Part shown: piece by piece, positions 1 through 12,050 of the stretch | Position numbering within the stretch: position 1 is the first letter of the stretch | Layout: each line of letters starts with the position of its first letter | Source of the DNA: Asterias rubens | Lineage: Eukaryota > Echinodermata > Asteroidea > Forcipulatida > Asteriidae | Length of the DNA stretch: 64,000 nt | Direction of reading: 5' to 3' | Assembly (NCBI RefSeq): GCF_902459465.1 | Contig: NC_047081.1 | Location: forward strand, 9,949,883 to 10,013,882 | Made by a program: the position numbers and the translations under genes | Notes under the pieces: model-generated | Seen by the model: only the letters and a program-made list of their open reading frames with translations | Databases searched by the model: none | Told to the model about the DNA's origin: nothing

Positions 1-3000
1 ATCTCTTCGTTTTGGCATGAAGGAACAGGTTTTGGTGAGTCCCAAGCACTCTGAACAATTCCTTGTTCGTGTTTATCAACTTGGAGGGATATCTTGGTAT
101 ACAGGTACTTTATTATGATGTTTTGTTTTAAATCTTTCATAGTTCCATATATTTTTGGGGGGGTTGGATGCGGTTAGTGATCGACTGTTTGTTATGATCA
201 TCATTATGATGTTGTATTGTTGTGTAGTCAATGCTGATTAATTTACAATGTAATGTTCTGTTGTGTGCTACTTTTGCGCAGTTCGCGCCTGCGATGATTG
301 TATGAAATGTACGATTGTATACTGAGCTGTGTACACATTTAATCATCATTCCTACAGGAAGTCCAGATTCTGTAGCTAAAATGTGACGACAAAACAAAAA
401 ACATTAGTCAGGCCCCAAAACATTGGTCATGCCAATTTTAGAAGTGAAGTTAGGTCTAGGATCGTCATGACATCAAGGGGATGGGGTCTGGGGCCAGCTA
501 ATAAAAGCAAGGGCCTGTGATTGTTTTTTTAAATCTTGATGCTCTGTTGTGCAATATGTAGTAACTCCGGCCAGCAAATTAGTTATGAAATTTATAGTTG
601 CGTTACCCGCTGCTAAAACATAGGATTCGAATTGCCTCTAGTTACCGGGCAATCTCGGAAGTCTAGTTGGTAAGACACTGCTCTAGAATTGCAAGGGTCA
701 TGGGTTCCAATCCCACTCGAGTAATGCCTTTGATATTTTTTAACAGGGTTTGGGGAAGTACTGAGTTTACAGGGCTAACACACATCGGTGTATGGGTAAC
801 TAAAATTAAAAATGATTTTTATTGGTTTACTCTCTAATAAATTGATGCATTTTTCTAATGTTTCCCCATATTATTATAAACGATTGTTTGTTTTTCTCTG
901 TTTCTCCTGCCCATCTCCCCCCATCCCCAAGGTTTAATGTGGATGCATATCAAGATCATAATGAAACAAGGAAGAGCGAGTTACATATCAGACAGTTCCA
1001 ATATCCACGAGGCAGTTATTATAATACTTTATCTCACAGTGTTCTTTCTACAGTGGAGTGGGAGATTTGATGTAAGCTTCCACATTCTGTAATCTTTTTT
1101 TTCCATAATGTTTTCCCTTTCCACATTCTGTTTTCCCTTTCCACATTCTGTAATGTTTTTCCCTTTCCACATTTTGTAATGTTTTCCCTTTCCACATTCT
1201 ATAATGTTTTTCCCTTTCAACATTTTGTAATGTTTTTCCCTTTCCACATTTTGTAATGTTTTCCCTTTCCACATTCTGTAATGTTTTTCCCTTTCCACAT
1301 TCTGTAATGTTTTTCCCTTTCCACATTCTGCAATGTTTTTCCCTTTCCATATTCTGTAGCCTAATGTTTTCCCTTTCCACATTCTGTAATGTTTTTCCCT
1401 TTTCATATTCTGTAATGTTTTCCCTTTCCACATTCTGTAATGTTTTCCCATTCCACATTCTGTAATATTTTTCCCTTTCCACATTCTGTAATGCTTTCCC
1501 TTTCCATATTCTGTAATGTTTTCCCTTTCAGATTCTGTAATATTATTTCCTTTCCACATTCTGTGGCAGTCGGTTTTCTATTTCCACAATCTCTGGCAGG
1601 AAAAACTGTTGAACTATGGTTAAAAACTTGGTTAAAAACTGAGATGGAGCAGAATGCATTTCAAGAAAGTTAGCTTTAAGTTTTGAAAAACCCCTATGAG
1701 ATAAAGTTTTGAAATCACTCTGAGATATTTGTTGTACATAAATTTTGTATGATTTTCCTTTCAGCTGGTGCAGTTTGTTCGGCCACAAGTTTATAATCGC
1801 TCTACCCGTGACGATATAACATTTGCAGACAACGAACCGAACTCCAATGTCCAAAGCCATGTAACTTCAGTCCTTAAGGGTCTTCAGGGAAGACTGAACA
1901 GAACGATCATAGAGGGCGTGTCCGGGATCATTGCTAACACGCTCTCTCACTGTCGCCAAGTTGGCTCCCTGAGCGACGTTGTTGACTCGGGTGCAGCAGC
2001 ATCTGTCCTACCACCTGCGCTTCAAGAATATTTGGAGTACGACGCGTACCAGCCGACGCTGGTAGCCGAGACGTTGTTCGGGGTGACCATAACAGTGTCA
2101 TTCCTCCGTCTTTTGAACTTGCTTCTAGTCAGCGAATCCGTGGGTCCGCTGCGCATCTCCCTCGGAGCGATGACTGGAGACATCTTAAAGTTCCTTGTAA
2201 TCTTCCTGGCTATTTGGTTCGCTTTCGGAATCGGTCTTTATCGGAACTTCTACTCGGCTGGACAATCGGCGATGCGGGCATGCGCTGGGGAAGGGAGCGA
2301 ACCTGCTGATTGTCATACACTGGTTGGTTTTTCCTCGTAAGTACAAAAGTTTTTATTTTTGTTCAGCTTAAGGCTGTTGCTATCGGCTGCTATCGGCTGT
2401 TGCTATCAGCTTAAGGCTGTTGCTATCGGCCTAAGGCTGTTGCTATCGGCTGCCATGATGTTGAAGAATAAGCCTCTAAGTCAGCCATACCACTTCTAAG
2501 CCCATCAATTTGAACACTGCCATCTCCCATATACCCAGTTTCTGGGTACGATTAGGGATGTAAATCATTTCTAATTATAGCTCCATTAGGAAAGTTGCTT
2601 CAATAATACATCCCATTTGACTGGCAACTTACACCTGTCATCTGCATGTAATTCCTTTTCCGAAGGGTGTACTACAAAGCAGTAGTGATGCTTACTATCC
2701 TAGCCAATTTAAAAAAATGCTCAACCAGTAAACTTATTGACCCAAATGCTTTAACGATAACACACCCAGGCAGTGAAAAGGATGCATACTTTCTAAGTTT
2801 TTAGGGCCAAACTCAAAAATTTTTTAAAGGAGCTTTTGAGAAGTTAATTTTTAATTGATCAGGTTTCTCCCCTGGAATTTTCCTGCAGATTTACTGGTGG
2901 CATGCACGATTTGTACTGGTCGCTGTTCGGCATGATAGGTACAAATATCCTCGTGCTTCCTGCAAAACAGTCTGTTGCCGAAACCGCAGGCACCGCCCTC

Positions 3001-6000
3001 TATGTCTGCTATCACATTGTCGCGGTACTCGTCCTACTAAACGCCCTCATTGGTATGCTGTCAAATACGTACAACATAGTGGAGGTAAGAATCAGAGAAG
3101 AGTTTTCTCACAGAGATGCAGCCTTTTCACTTCAAGGCAGTGGACACTATTGGTAATTACTCAAAATAATTGTTAGCATAAAAACTTGCATGGTAACAAG
3201 CAATAAAGAGCTGTTGATAGTATCAAACATTGTGAGAAACGACTCTCTCTGAAGTAATATAGCTTTTGAGAAAGACGTAATTTCTCACTCAAATAATTAA
3301 AGGCTTATTGGGCATCTGAAAGCATACAAAGTTGTGCAACTAAGATGTTTTTTCTTTCATTAATTTCTTGCAACTTCGATGACCAATTGAGCCAAAATGT
3401 TTACAGGTTTGTTATTTAAAGAGGGAGCCGTTTTATACTTTCAGTTGGTCGTCGAAATTGCGAGATAATAATGAAAGAAGAAAACCCTTGTCACACGAAG
3501 TTATGTGCTTTCAGATGCTTGATTTTGAGACCTCAAATTCTAAATCTGAGGTCCCGAAATCAAATTTGTGGAAAATTACTTCTTTCTCAAAAACCACGTT
3601 ACTTCAGAGGGAGCTGTTTCTCACAATGTTTAATACTATCAACCTCTCCCCATTACTCGTAACCAAGTAAGGTTTCATGCTCGTAGTTATTTTGAGTACT
3701 TACCAATAGTGTCATCTGCCTTTAAAAGTAAACGCATTACACCACGGCTTGTCAAAATTAAAAACTTGTCATTTTGATTACGTTCAGCTAAGTCACAACT
3801 TATATATTTTTAAATGCCTACAGGAAGATGCTGACACTGAGTGGAAATTTCATCGTGCCACCGTTTGGGCGACTTATCTACGCCCAGTGGGTACTCTCCC
3901 ACCACCCTTCAACCTTATCCCATCCACCAAGAGTATCTACAGGCTGCTTCAGTACACCATTGCGCAGTGGGTGCCGAGCTTCAAGCGAGAAGTTGTTTGC
4001 CAGGTAAGTTAAGTAGTATATTTCATAACAGTGTAATAATCCGTACAAGACTGGTTCCTATTTCGAATAGATTAACAGCATAGAGCTACATTGTTATTTA
4101 TCTTTTGTAATAACAGGAAGAGGTGATCGGGCTTGTACGCCAGCCGATCCCAGTACCTTTGGTTCAGGTGCTCTATCGAAGTGAATATTCCCTACTGACT
4201 AATTAATCCTACATGGGAGTGTAAGGTCAAAGCTCGTCATGTCACTTGTGCTCTGAAGCAACGTCTTTGACAGTGTGCTTTTCTTCACTCCCCGCCACAA
4301 GGGTGCATCCCACTTAATTTTAGAAAAATAGAGAGTCAGCTTAATTAATGTTTTGTAGGTCCTCAAAACATGATGTTATACACAGATTTGTGTACAAGTT
4401 TTGCCCAAAATGTGACCTGGGAATCGTTAACTTTCAACTAGAGTTACTACTTGGATGGTATAGGTCCTGACAAAATTGGCCAAGAGGTGTAAGGATATTT
4501 TTCAAGTATGCTGCTCGGACGTTTGGTGTTGGGTGTTTTTTTAATCAAGGAAGAAACATTTTGCACAGTATTCTATGGAAGTTTAATTTAGTGGGGTGCA
4601 CCTATGAGTACAATGTGAATGGCCTCTTAAAAGGATTATTCTTACTCTAAAGGCCGGTTTATAGTCGGTCGCGGGATGGTCCACGATGGTCGGGCAATGG
4701 AAGTCTTGACGCGGGATCATAAAAAGACACATTTTTCAGGACTCAGCGATGACTATAAACTGTTTTGCCTGTCAAAATTTCCACCGCGGGACTGACTATA
4801 AATCGGCCTTAAAACAGATTAACATGAACCAGAGGTATGGAAATCTTGCAACCAGCAAATTTCTTTGAGAACAATTAAACTCTTAACAAGTTCTTTTTTA
4901 TGTATTCACTCTAGAGGGAGATTTACAACGAAAAGGAGATCGATGATTACATGGTGAGTGGTTATTGTATAATCAGTTAGATAGTGACCGAAAGAAAGAT
5001 TACTCCTTGCACAAATCACAGTGCACTTCATGCGCCTATAGTGCCCGTGTTCTTCTTTGAGCACCTTATTAGGTGGATTAAGCGCAATATAAATTTTCCT
5101 TATTTGTTACATCTTGATTATTTTCTTACAACCCTAGAGAGTCATGAAGCTGGTCAGTAGTCGTTACATCCAGGGTAACCTCTCGACAGAATCTCAAGCG
5201 TTGGAAGGTGTAAGACCGAGGGATCTCAACGCACTCAGGAATGACATTCTGGCATTCAGGTAAACTAACATTCTAATTGGTTGGTAATGGGTTGTTGGTA
5301 TGGGCTACAATCTGACAAATTAGTTCGATGGTTCTAATATTGACCTAAATATATGTTGCCGTGGCCGAGAGGAAGTGTCCTGGCCAAGCTGAATCGCGTG
5401 GCCGAGCCGTGAAGAGCACCGAATTCAAACTTTGGTGTTTCTGATCAGCAGAGTGTGGGTTTGAATCCCTATCCATGACACTTGTGTCCTTAAGCATGAC
5501 ACTTTTTACCATTGCTTCATTCTTCGGGTGGGACATAAAGCCGTTGGTCCCATGTGTTGTGTAACGTATGTAAAAGAACCCAGTGCACTTATTGAAAAGA
5601 GAAGGGGTTTTCAAGGCGCTTAGTAGGCCTATACATTTATACATACAGAAAGAGAGGTTATTTCAAGTTATGAATTCTGAGACCTAGATATGTGGCACCT
5701 TATAAGTGTTTACAAGGTGCTACTGCGCATTTAGTAGCAACAACCAGATAAAAAGGATCAGCTTTAGACAGAAAAGGCTTTTCACATGAACAAGACTGCA
5801 AAGGAATGCTGCACTTCCTTAAGCCTTTTCGCTATTAATCGCCAGTTATCTTTACCTTGTCTGTCTCTCCGCCACTTTTTTTTTGGTAACATGTGAGTTT
5901 GTCTTATTTCTTCAGATTCTTCGTACAGGACCGTTTAGGAAACATGAACACAACCCTCGGAGTTTCAAATGAGAAGTCTGGAAATATCAGACAGAAAGTG

Positions 6001-7557
6001 GAAGATCTCGATCCTCTCTCCGAAAAGGCTTCGGAGCTCGTCACGCAGTCTGGAGCTCTTACTGAACACATCGGAGAGCTCAACGACAAAACTGATAACT
6101 TGAACGTGAGGCAGGAGACGGAGATCTCCTGGAGGGAGCAAGAGTATCTCCAGAAGACCAAGACGATCGAAGAGCTACGGGAGGAGAATGAGCAGTTAAA
6201 GCGAGACCTCTCGAGGGAAATTACGGATTCCGCTGAGAAGACAAAGACACTGAACAAGGTTAGAGAAGACTTTGGGCAGTTGGAGGTAACCCTCTCACGG
6301 GAGAGAAATGAATCTCTTGAGAAGACGAACACAATAGAAGAACTAAGAGCCCAGATTGAAGATTTAGAGAGAAACCTTTCGATGGAAGTAATGCATTCCA
6401 GTGAGAAGACACAGTTAATAGACAAACTCCGAGGTGACAACGAACGGTTGGAGGAAGGTCTGTCAGCAGAAAGAAATGATTCTATCAGTAAGGCCAATGA
6501 GATTCAAGAACTGCTTGCAAATGTGAAGAAGTTGGAGAGTGATATCTCGAGGGAGGTCTTGAGAGCCAGTGAACAAGAACATATGGTAGACAAACTCCGA
6601 GATGATAATGAACGGTTGGAACACAGCCTTTTAGCTGAGAGGAATGATTGCGCTGATAAGGCGAAGACGATAGAAGGACTTCAAGCCAAGATTGACGGAA
6701 TGATGGATTCCTCTGGAGACAGCGAGACGATAGAACAACTCCGGGCAGAGATTGAACGGTTGGAGGTCAACCTTATTTGGGAAAGGGCCGACTCTGTTGA
6801 TAAAAAAAAAATTATAGATAGACTTCAGGGCGACTTGGATCAGGTACGAGAAGATCTGTCGACGGAGAGAACAGACTCCATTGCGAAAGCAAAGAAACTT
6901 GATGTCCTAGCAGATGAAATTGAGAAGTTAGAAGGGCTACATGCAGCCAACACTAAGGAGACTGCTCAAAAGCAAGATAGGATAGACCAGCTTCAGAAAG
7001 AGATTGAAAGTTTAAAAGAAAGTCTTTCTGACAGACGTAAGGACGCTTCTGAGAAAGATGAAAAGATGAAGGAACTCCGAGTCGCCAATGCCCGTTTGGA
7101 AGGCAGTCTCTCAGCAACAAGGACCAACTCAGTTGAGAGGACTCACACTATAGATAGACTCGAAGGTGAAATAAGGAGATTAGAAAGCAGTCTGTCGAGG
7201 AAAATTATTGAAGCAGTCCAAAAGAACCACACTTTAGAACAGCTCAAAGCCGAAAGCACGCGTGTAGAGGGCATGCTCTCAAGGAAAATTTTTAGTTGTA
7301 CACAGAAGGATGCTACAATAGATGAACTCAAGGCAGAAAAGAATCGGCTGACGAGCAAGCTCTCCTTGGAAGTTAAAGATTCTGCGGGGAAGGCCAAGAC
7401 AATTGAGGAGCTCAAAGTCGAGATGAAGCGGCTGAAGAACAGATTTTCGATGGAAATGCAGGAGAGGGATAAGCTGGAAGCCAGTCTAAGTGGCACTATT
7501 AAGAGTCTCCAAGATGAAGCTTCCAGGACGTCTTCATCAGGGACTGAAAGGAGATAA
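1..7557 (+). CDS. TRPC-like cation channel with long repeat-built coiled-coil C-terminus (5' end outside window)
   Basis: Exons read as 1-104 (partial, frame from base 2), 932-1071, 1765-2336, 2889-3084, 3824-4003, 4117-4167, 4915-4953, 5138-5259 and 5916-7557. All junctions are in phase, giving 1014 codons plus stop. Exon 1 resembles the TRPC pre-S1 linker (RFGMKEQVLVSPKHSEQFL). Exon 2 has an S3-like helix (HEAVIIILYLTVFFLQW). Exon 3 has the S4-S5 block with PTLVAETLF, GPLRISLGAM and DILKFLVIFLAIWF. Exon 4 has the pore (DLYWSLFGM) and S6 (VLVLLNALIGMLSNTYN). Exon 5 has the post-S6 TRP region (DTEWKFHRATVW, TLPPPFNLIPS). Exon 8 has the C-terminal VMKLVSSRYI motif of the family. The last exon encodes about 16 tandem 28-residue heptad repeats (e.g. 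KTIEELRAQIEDLERNLS). TRPC proteins are plasma-membrane Ca2+/Na+ channels. Family assignment is firm. No S1-S2 exon is seen, and the donor after 4167 (GTGCTC) is weak; reading through it meets a stop 36 bases on. Confidence 0.85.
651..800 (+). repeat. tRNA-derived SINE fragment
   Basis: A degenerate A-box-like stretch (AGTCTAGTTGGTAAGAC) is followed by a B box (GGGTTCCAATCC) and a tail reading ACACACATCGGTGTATGGGTAAC. The same B box and tail recur at 43300-43425, and the B-box part at 60248-60375, so it is a dispersed tRNA-derived family. It lies in the first intron of the channel gene. Confidence 0.65.
1078..1567 (+). repeat. Intronic minisatellite, ~25-bp unit
   Basis: About 19 imperfect copies of a pyrimidine-rich unit (core TGTAATGTTTTCCC followed by TTTCCACATTC). 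The array begins about six bases after the donor GTAAGC at 1072 and fills most of the intron before the exon at 1765. It creates spurious open frames on both strands. Confidence 0.95.
2365..2452 (+). repeat. Short tandem repeat in channel intron
   Basis: Four to five imperfect copies of AAGGCTGTTGCTATCGGC, directly downstream of the exon ending at 2336. Confidence 0.85.
3134..3725. mobile_element. MITE family A (AGGCAGTGGACACTATTGG ends)
   Basis: The left end reads AAGGCAGTGGACACTATTGG and the right end is its diverged inverse (ACCAATAGTGTCATCTGCC). The interior has the family's arms (GTTGATAGTAT and CACGAAGTTATGTGC-like segments). It lies in the intron between channel exons 2889-3084 and 3824-4003. 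No transposase is encoded. Other copies are listed below. Confidence 0.85.
4649..4811. mobile_element. MITE with AAGGCCGGTTTATAGTC ends
   Basis: AAGGCCGGTTTATAGTC at the left and GACTATAAATCGGCCTT at the right form terminal inverted repeats around 163 bp with no coding capacity. It lies in a channel intron. Confidence 0.75.
5353..5650 (+). repeat. tRNA-derived SINE (Ser/Leu-like head)
   Basis: The head reads GCCGTGGCCGAGAGG, as in class II tRNAs. A B-box-like GGTTTGAATCC follows about 100 bp downstream, then a non-tRNA body. It lies in the intron before the coiled-coil exon. Confidence 0.6.
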
Positions 7558-7566
7558 AGTTGAGCC

Positions 7567-10500
7567 AACTTCTTGTGATTTTAACCATTTCGGGGCCATG
7601 ATGTCTTCAATATGATATGGTTGAAATTGCAAGGCTAACTATACCTTGTGATTTCATCAAAAATCAAGAAAAGTTGAGACAATTGTGATTTGTTAAAAAA
7701 TTAGGCAATGATGGAGATAAATTGCGATTTTATCCAAAAGTTGAAAAGAAATTTGAAAATAGCAAGGATTTGGCCTAAGCCTTGTGATTTTATCGTAAAT
7801 CAGGCACTAAAAATTATTTTTTTTGTCCAAAATTAGTCTTATTTAAAAATGAGGCAAAATTTAAGAAAATTGCAACGCGTAAGCCTTATGATTTGGTCAA
7901 AAATCAGGCAAAAATGAAAATGACTGCAAGGCTTGTGATTTTATCAAATGTGAGGGAAAAGTGATGGAAACTGCAAAGCTTAAGCCTTATGATAAATTCG
8001 GATAAATTGAAAAAATTGCAAGGGTTCATTTTTTGAAATAAAAAAATCGGGCAATAAGCAAATTGCAAGGCATAAGCCTTATTATTTTATCAAAAAATCA
8101 GGCAAACATCAAAGAATATTGCAAGGCTAAATTAAACCTTGTAATTTTAACAAAAAAATGGGCAAAAATGAAAAAAATTGCAAGTCATAAAAAAATCAGG
8201 CCAAAAACAGAGAATATTGCAAGGCCTTATGATTTTATCGAAAATTCAGGCAAAAATTAAGAAAATTGCAAGGCAGAAGCCTTTTGATTTTATCAAAAAT
8301 CAGGCAAAAACAGAGAATATTCCAAGGCTATAGCCTTATGATTTCATAAAAAATTCAGGCAAAAATGAAGAAAATTGCAAGGCCTTATGATTTCATCAAA
8401 AATATGTCAAAAATGAAGAGTATTGCAAGGCTAAATTAAGCCTTGAAATCTAACCAAAAAACGGGCAAAAATGAAAAAAATTGCAAGGCTTAACCCTTAT
8501 GATTTCATCAAAAATCAGGCAAAAGTGAAGAAATTGCAAGGCTATATATAGCCTCATGATTTCATCAAAAATCAGTCAAAAATGAAGAAAGTTGCAAGGC
8601 TATTATATAGCCTTATGATTTTAGCAAAAAATCAGGCAAAAATGAAGAAAATTGCATGGCTTAAGCCTTATGATTTGAAGAAAATTGCCTTATGATTTCA
8701 TCAAAAATCAGGCAAAAATGAAGAAAATATAGCCTTATGATTTTATGAAAAAATCAGGCAAAAATGAAGAAAATTGCAAGGCTATAATAAGCCTTATAAT
8801 TTCATCAAAAATGAAGAAAGTTGCAAGGCTTATGATTTTATGATTTTATCCTTATGATTTTAGCCTAATGATTTTTTTTAGCCTTTTTTTTTAGCCTTAT
8901 GATTTTATCAAAAAATCAGTCAAAAATGAGGAAAATTGCAAAGGCTATAGCCTTATGATTTTATGAAAAAAATCAGGCAAAAATGAAGAAAATTGCAAGG
9001 CTATATATAGCCTTATGATTTTATCAAAAATGAAGAAAGTTGCAAGGCTATATAATAGCCTTATGATTTTATGAAAAAATCAGGCAAACTGAAGAAAATT
9101 GCAAGGCTATAGCCTTATGATTTTATCAAAAAATCAGGCAAAAATGAAGAAAATTGCAAGGCTATAGCCTTATGATTTTATCAAAAGAACAGTCAAAAAT
9201 GAAGAAAATTGCAAGGCTATAGCCTTATGATTTCATCAAAAATCAGGCAAAGAAAATTGCAAGGCTATAATAGCCTTATGATTTCATCAAAAATGAAGAA
9301 AATTGCAAGGCTATAGCCTTATGATTTTATGAAAAAAATCAGGCAAAAATGAAGAAAATTGCAAGGCTATAGCCTTATGATTTCATCAAAAATCAGGCAA
9401 AGAAAATTGCAAGGCTATAATAGCCTTATGATTTTATCAAAAGAACAGTCAAAAATGAAGAAAGTTGCAAATCAGTCAAAAATGAAGAAAGTTGCAAGGC
9501 TATATAGCCTTATGATTTTATGAAAAAATCAGGCAAACTGAAGAAAATTGCAAGGCTATAGCCTTATGATTTTATCAAAAGAACAGTCAAAAATGAAGAA
9601 AATTGCAAGGCTATAGCCTTATGATTTTATCAAAAAATCAGTCAAAAATGAAGAAAGTTGCAAGGCTATAGCCTTATGATTTTATCAAAAAATCAGGCAA
9701 AAATGAAGAAAACTGCAAGGCTATAGCCTTATGATTTTATCAAAAGAACAGTCAAAAATGAAGAAAATTGAAAGGCTATAGCCTTATGATTTTATCAAAA
9801 AATCAGTCAAAAATGAAGAAAGTTGCAAGGCTATAGCCTTATGATTTTATCAAAAAATCAGTCAAAAATGAAGAAAGTTGCAAGGCTATAGCCTTATGAT
9901 TTTATCAAAAAATTATAGCCTTATGATTTATGATTTTATCAAAAAATCAGTAAAAAATGAAGAAAGTTGCAAGGCTATAGCCTTATGATTTTATCAAAAG
10001 AACAGTCAAAAATGAAGAAAATTGCAAGGCTATAGCCTTATGATTTGATCAAAAGAACAGTGAAAAATGAAGAAAATTGCAAGGCTATAGCCTTATGATT
10101 TTATCAAAAAATCAGTCAAAAATGAAGAAAGTTGCAAGGCTATAGCCTTATGATTTTATCAAAAAATCAGTCAAAAATGAATAAAGTTGCAAGGCTATAG
10201 CCTTATGATTTTATCAAAAAATCAGTCAAAAATGAAGAAAGTTGCAAGGCTATAGCCTTATGATTTTATGAAAAAATCAGTCAAAAATGAAGAAAGTTGC
10301 AAGGCTATAGCCTTATGATTTTATCAAAAAATCAGTCAAAAATGAAGAAAGTTGCAAGGCTATAGCCTTATGATTTTATCAAAAGAACAGTCAAAAATGA
10401 AGAAAGTTGCAAATCAGTCAAAAATGAAGAAAGTTGCAAGGCTATAGCCTTATGATTTTATCAAAAGAACAGTCAAAAATGAAGAAAATTGCAAGGCTAT

Positions 10501-12050
10501 AGCCTTATGATTTTATCAAAAAATCAGGCAAAAATGAAGAAAATTGCAAGGCTATAGCCTTATGATTTTATCAAAAAATCAGGCAAAAATGAAGAAAACT
10601 GCAAGGCTATAGCCTTATGATTTTATCAAAAGAACAGTCAAAAATGAAGAAAATTGAAAGGCTATAGCCTTATGATTTTATCAAAAAATCAGTCAAAAAT
10701 GAAGAAAGTTGCAAGGCTATAGCCTTATGATTTTATCAAAAAATCAGTCAAAAATGAAGAAAGTTGCAAGGCTATAGCCTTATGATTTATGATTTTATCA
10801 AAAAATCAGTCAAAAATGAAGAAAGTTGCAAGGCTATAGCCTTATGATTTTATCAAAAGAACAGTCAAAAATGAAGAAAATTGCAAGGCTATAGCCTTAT
10901 GATTTGATCAAAAGAACAGTGAAAAATGAAGAAAATTGCAAGGCTATAGCCTTATGATTTTATCAAAAAATCAGTCAAAAATGAAGAAAGTTGCAAGGCT
11001 ATAGCCTTATGATTTTATCAAAAAATCAGTCAAAAATGAATAAAGTTGCAAGGCTATAGCCTTATGATTTTATCAAAAAATCAGTCAAAAATGAAGAAAG
11101 TTGCAAGGCTATAGCCTTATGATTTTATGAAAAAATCAGTCAAAAATGAAGAAAGTTGCAAGGCTATAGCCTTATGATTTTATCAAAAAATCAGTCAAAA
11201 ATGAAGAAAGTTGCAAGGCTATAGCCTTATGATTTTATCAAAAGAACAGTCAAAAATGAAGAAAATTGCAAGGCTATAGCCTTATGATTTTATCAAAAAG
11301 TCAGTCAAAAATGAAGAAAGTTGCAAATCAGTCAAAAATGAAGAAAGTTGCAAGGCTATAGCCTTATGATTTTATGAAAAAATCTGGCAAAACTGAAGAA
11401 AATTGCAAGGCTATAGCCTAAAGATTTTATCAAAAGAACAGTCAAAAATGAAGAAAATTGCAAGGCTATATATATAGCCTTATGATTTTATCAAAAAATC
11501 AGTCAAAAATGAAAAAAATTGCAAGGCTATAATAGCCTTATGATTTTATCAAAAAATCAGTCAAAAATGAAGAAAGTTGCAAGGCCTTATGATTTTATCA
11601 AAAGAACAGTCAAAAATTAAGAAAATTGCAAGGCTATAGCCTTATGATTTTATCAAAAAATCAGTCAAAAATGAAGAAAGTTGCAAGGCTATAGCCTTAT
11701 GATTTTATCAAAAAAACAGGCAAAAATGAAGAAAATTGCAAGGCTTAAGACTTCTGATTTGAAGAAAATTGCAAGGCTATAACCTTATGATTTCATCAAA
11801 AATCAGGCAAAGAAAATGAAGAAAATTGCAAGGCTATAAGCCTTATCATTTCATCAAAAAATCAGAGAATATTGCAAGGCCTTTTGATTTCATCAAAAAT
11901 CAGTCAAAAATTTAGAAAATTGCAAGGCCTTATGATTTTATAAAAAAAATCAGACAAAAACAGAGAATATTGCAAGGCTTAATTTTTCAAAAATCAGGCA
12001 TAAAATGAAGACGATTGCAAGGCCCTTATGATTTTATCAAAAATCAGTCA
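7567..12050 (+). repeat. 55-bp satellite array (~80 units) directly after the channel stop codon
   Basis: The unit begins GCCTTATGATTTTATCAAAA, continues AATCAGTCAAAAATGAAGAA and ends AGTTGCAAGGCTATA, 55 bp in all. Units are divergent at the edges (7.6-8.9 kb and after 11.75 kb) and nearly identical in the centre. Variants alternate (AAAATCAG or AAGAACAG; AAAATTG or AAAGTTG). Blocks of variants recur about 886 bp apart (the AACTGCAAGG variant at 9711 and 10597), showing higher-order duplication. Adjacent units create the perfect palindrome AAGGCTATAGCCTT. No gene lies within it. AATAAA occurs in some units (e.g. 10180-10185), so the channel mRNA may end inside the array. Confidence 0.97.

Noticed and set aside
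1029-1559. 176-residue minus-strand frame rich in WKGK/ECGKG repeats
   Set aside because: It is a translation of the 25-bp intronic minisatellite and has no independent gene signals.
5904-6497. Minus-strand frame of 197 residues, serine-rich
   Set aside because: Antisense shadow of the coiled-coil exon, whose sense strand is in phase with eight upstream exons.
7567-12050. Regular repeats with a palindrome, resembling a CRISPR array
   Set aside because: Units are contiguous without unique spacers and the DNA is clearly eukaryotic.
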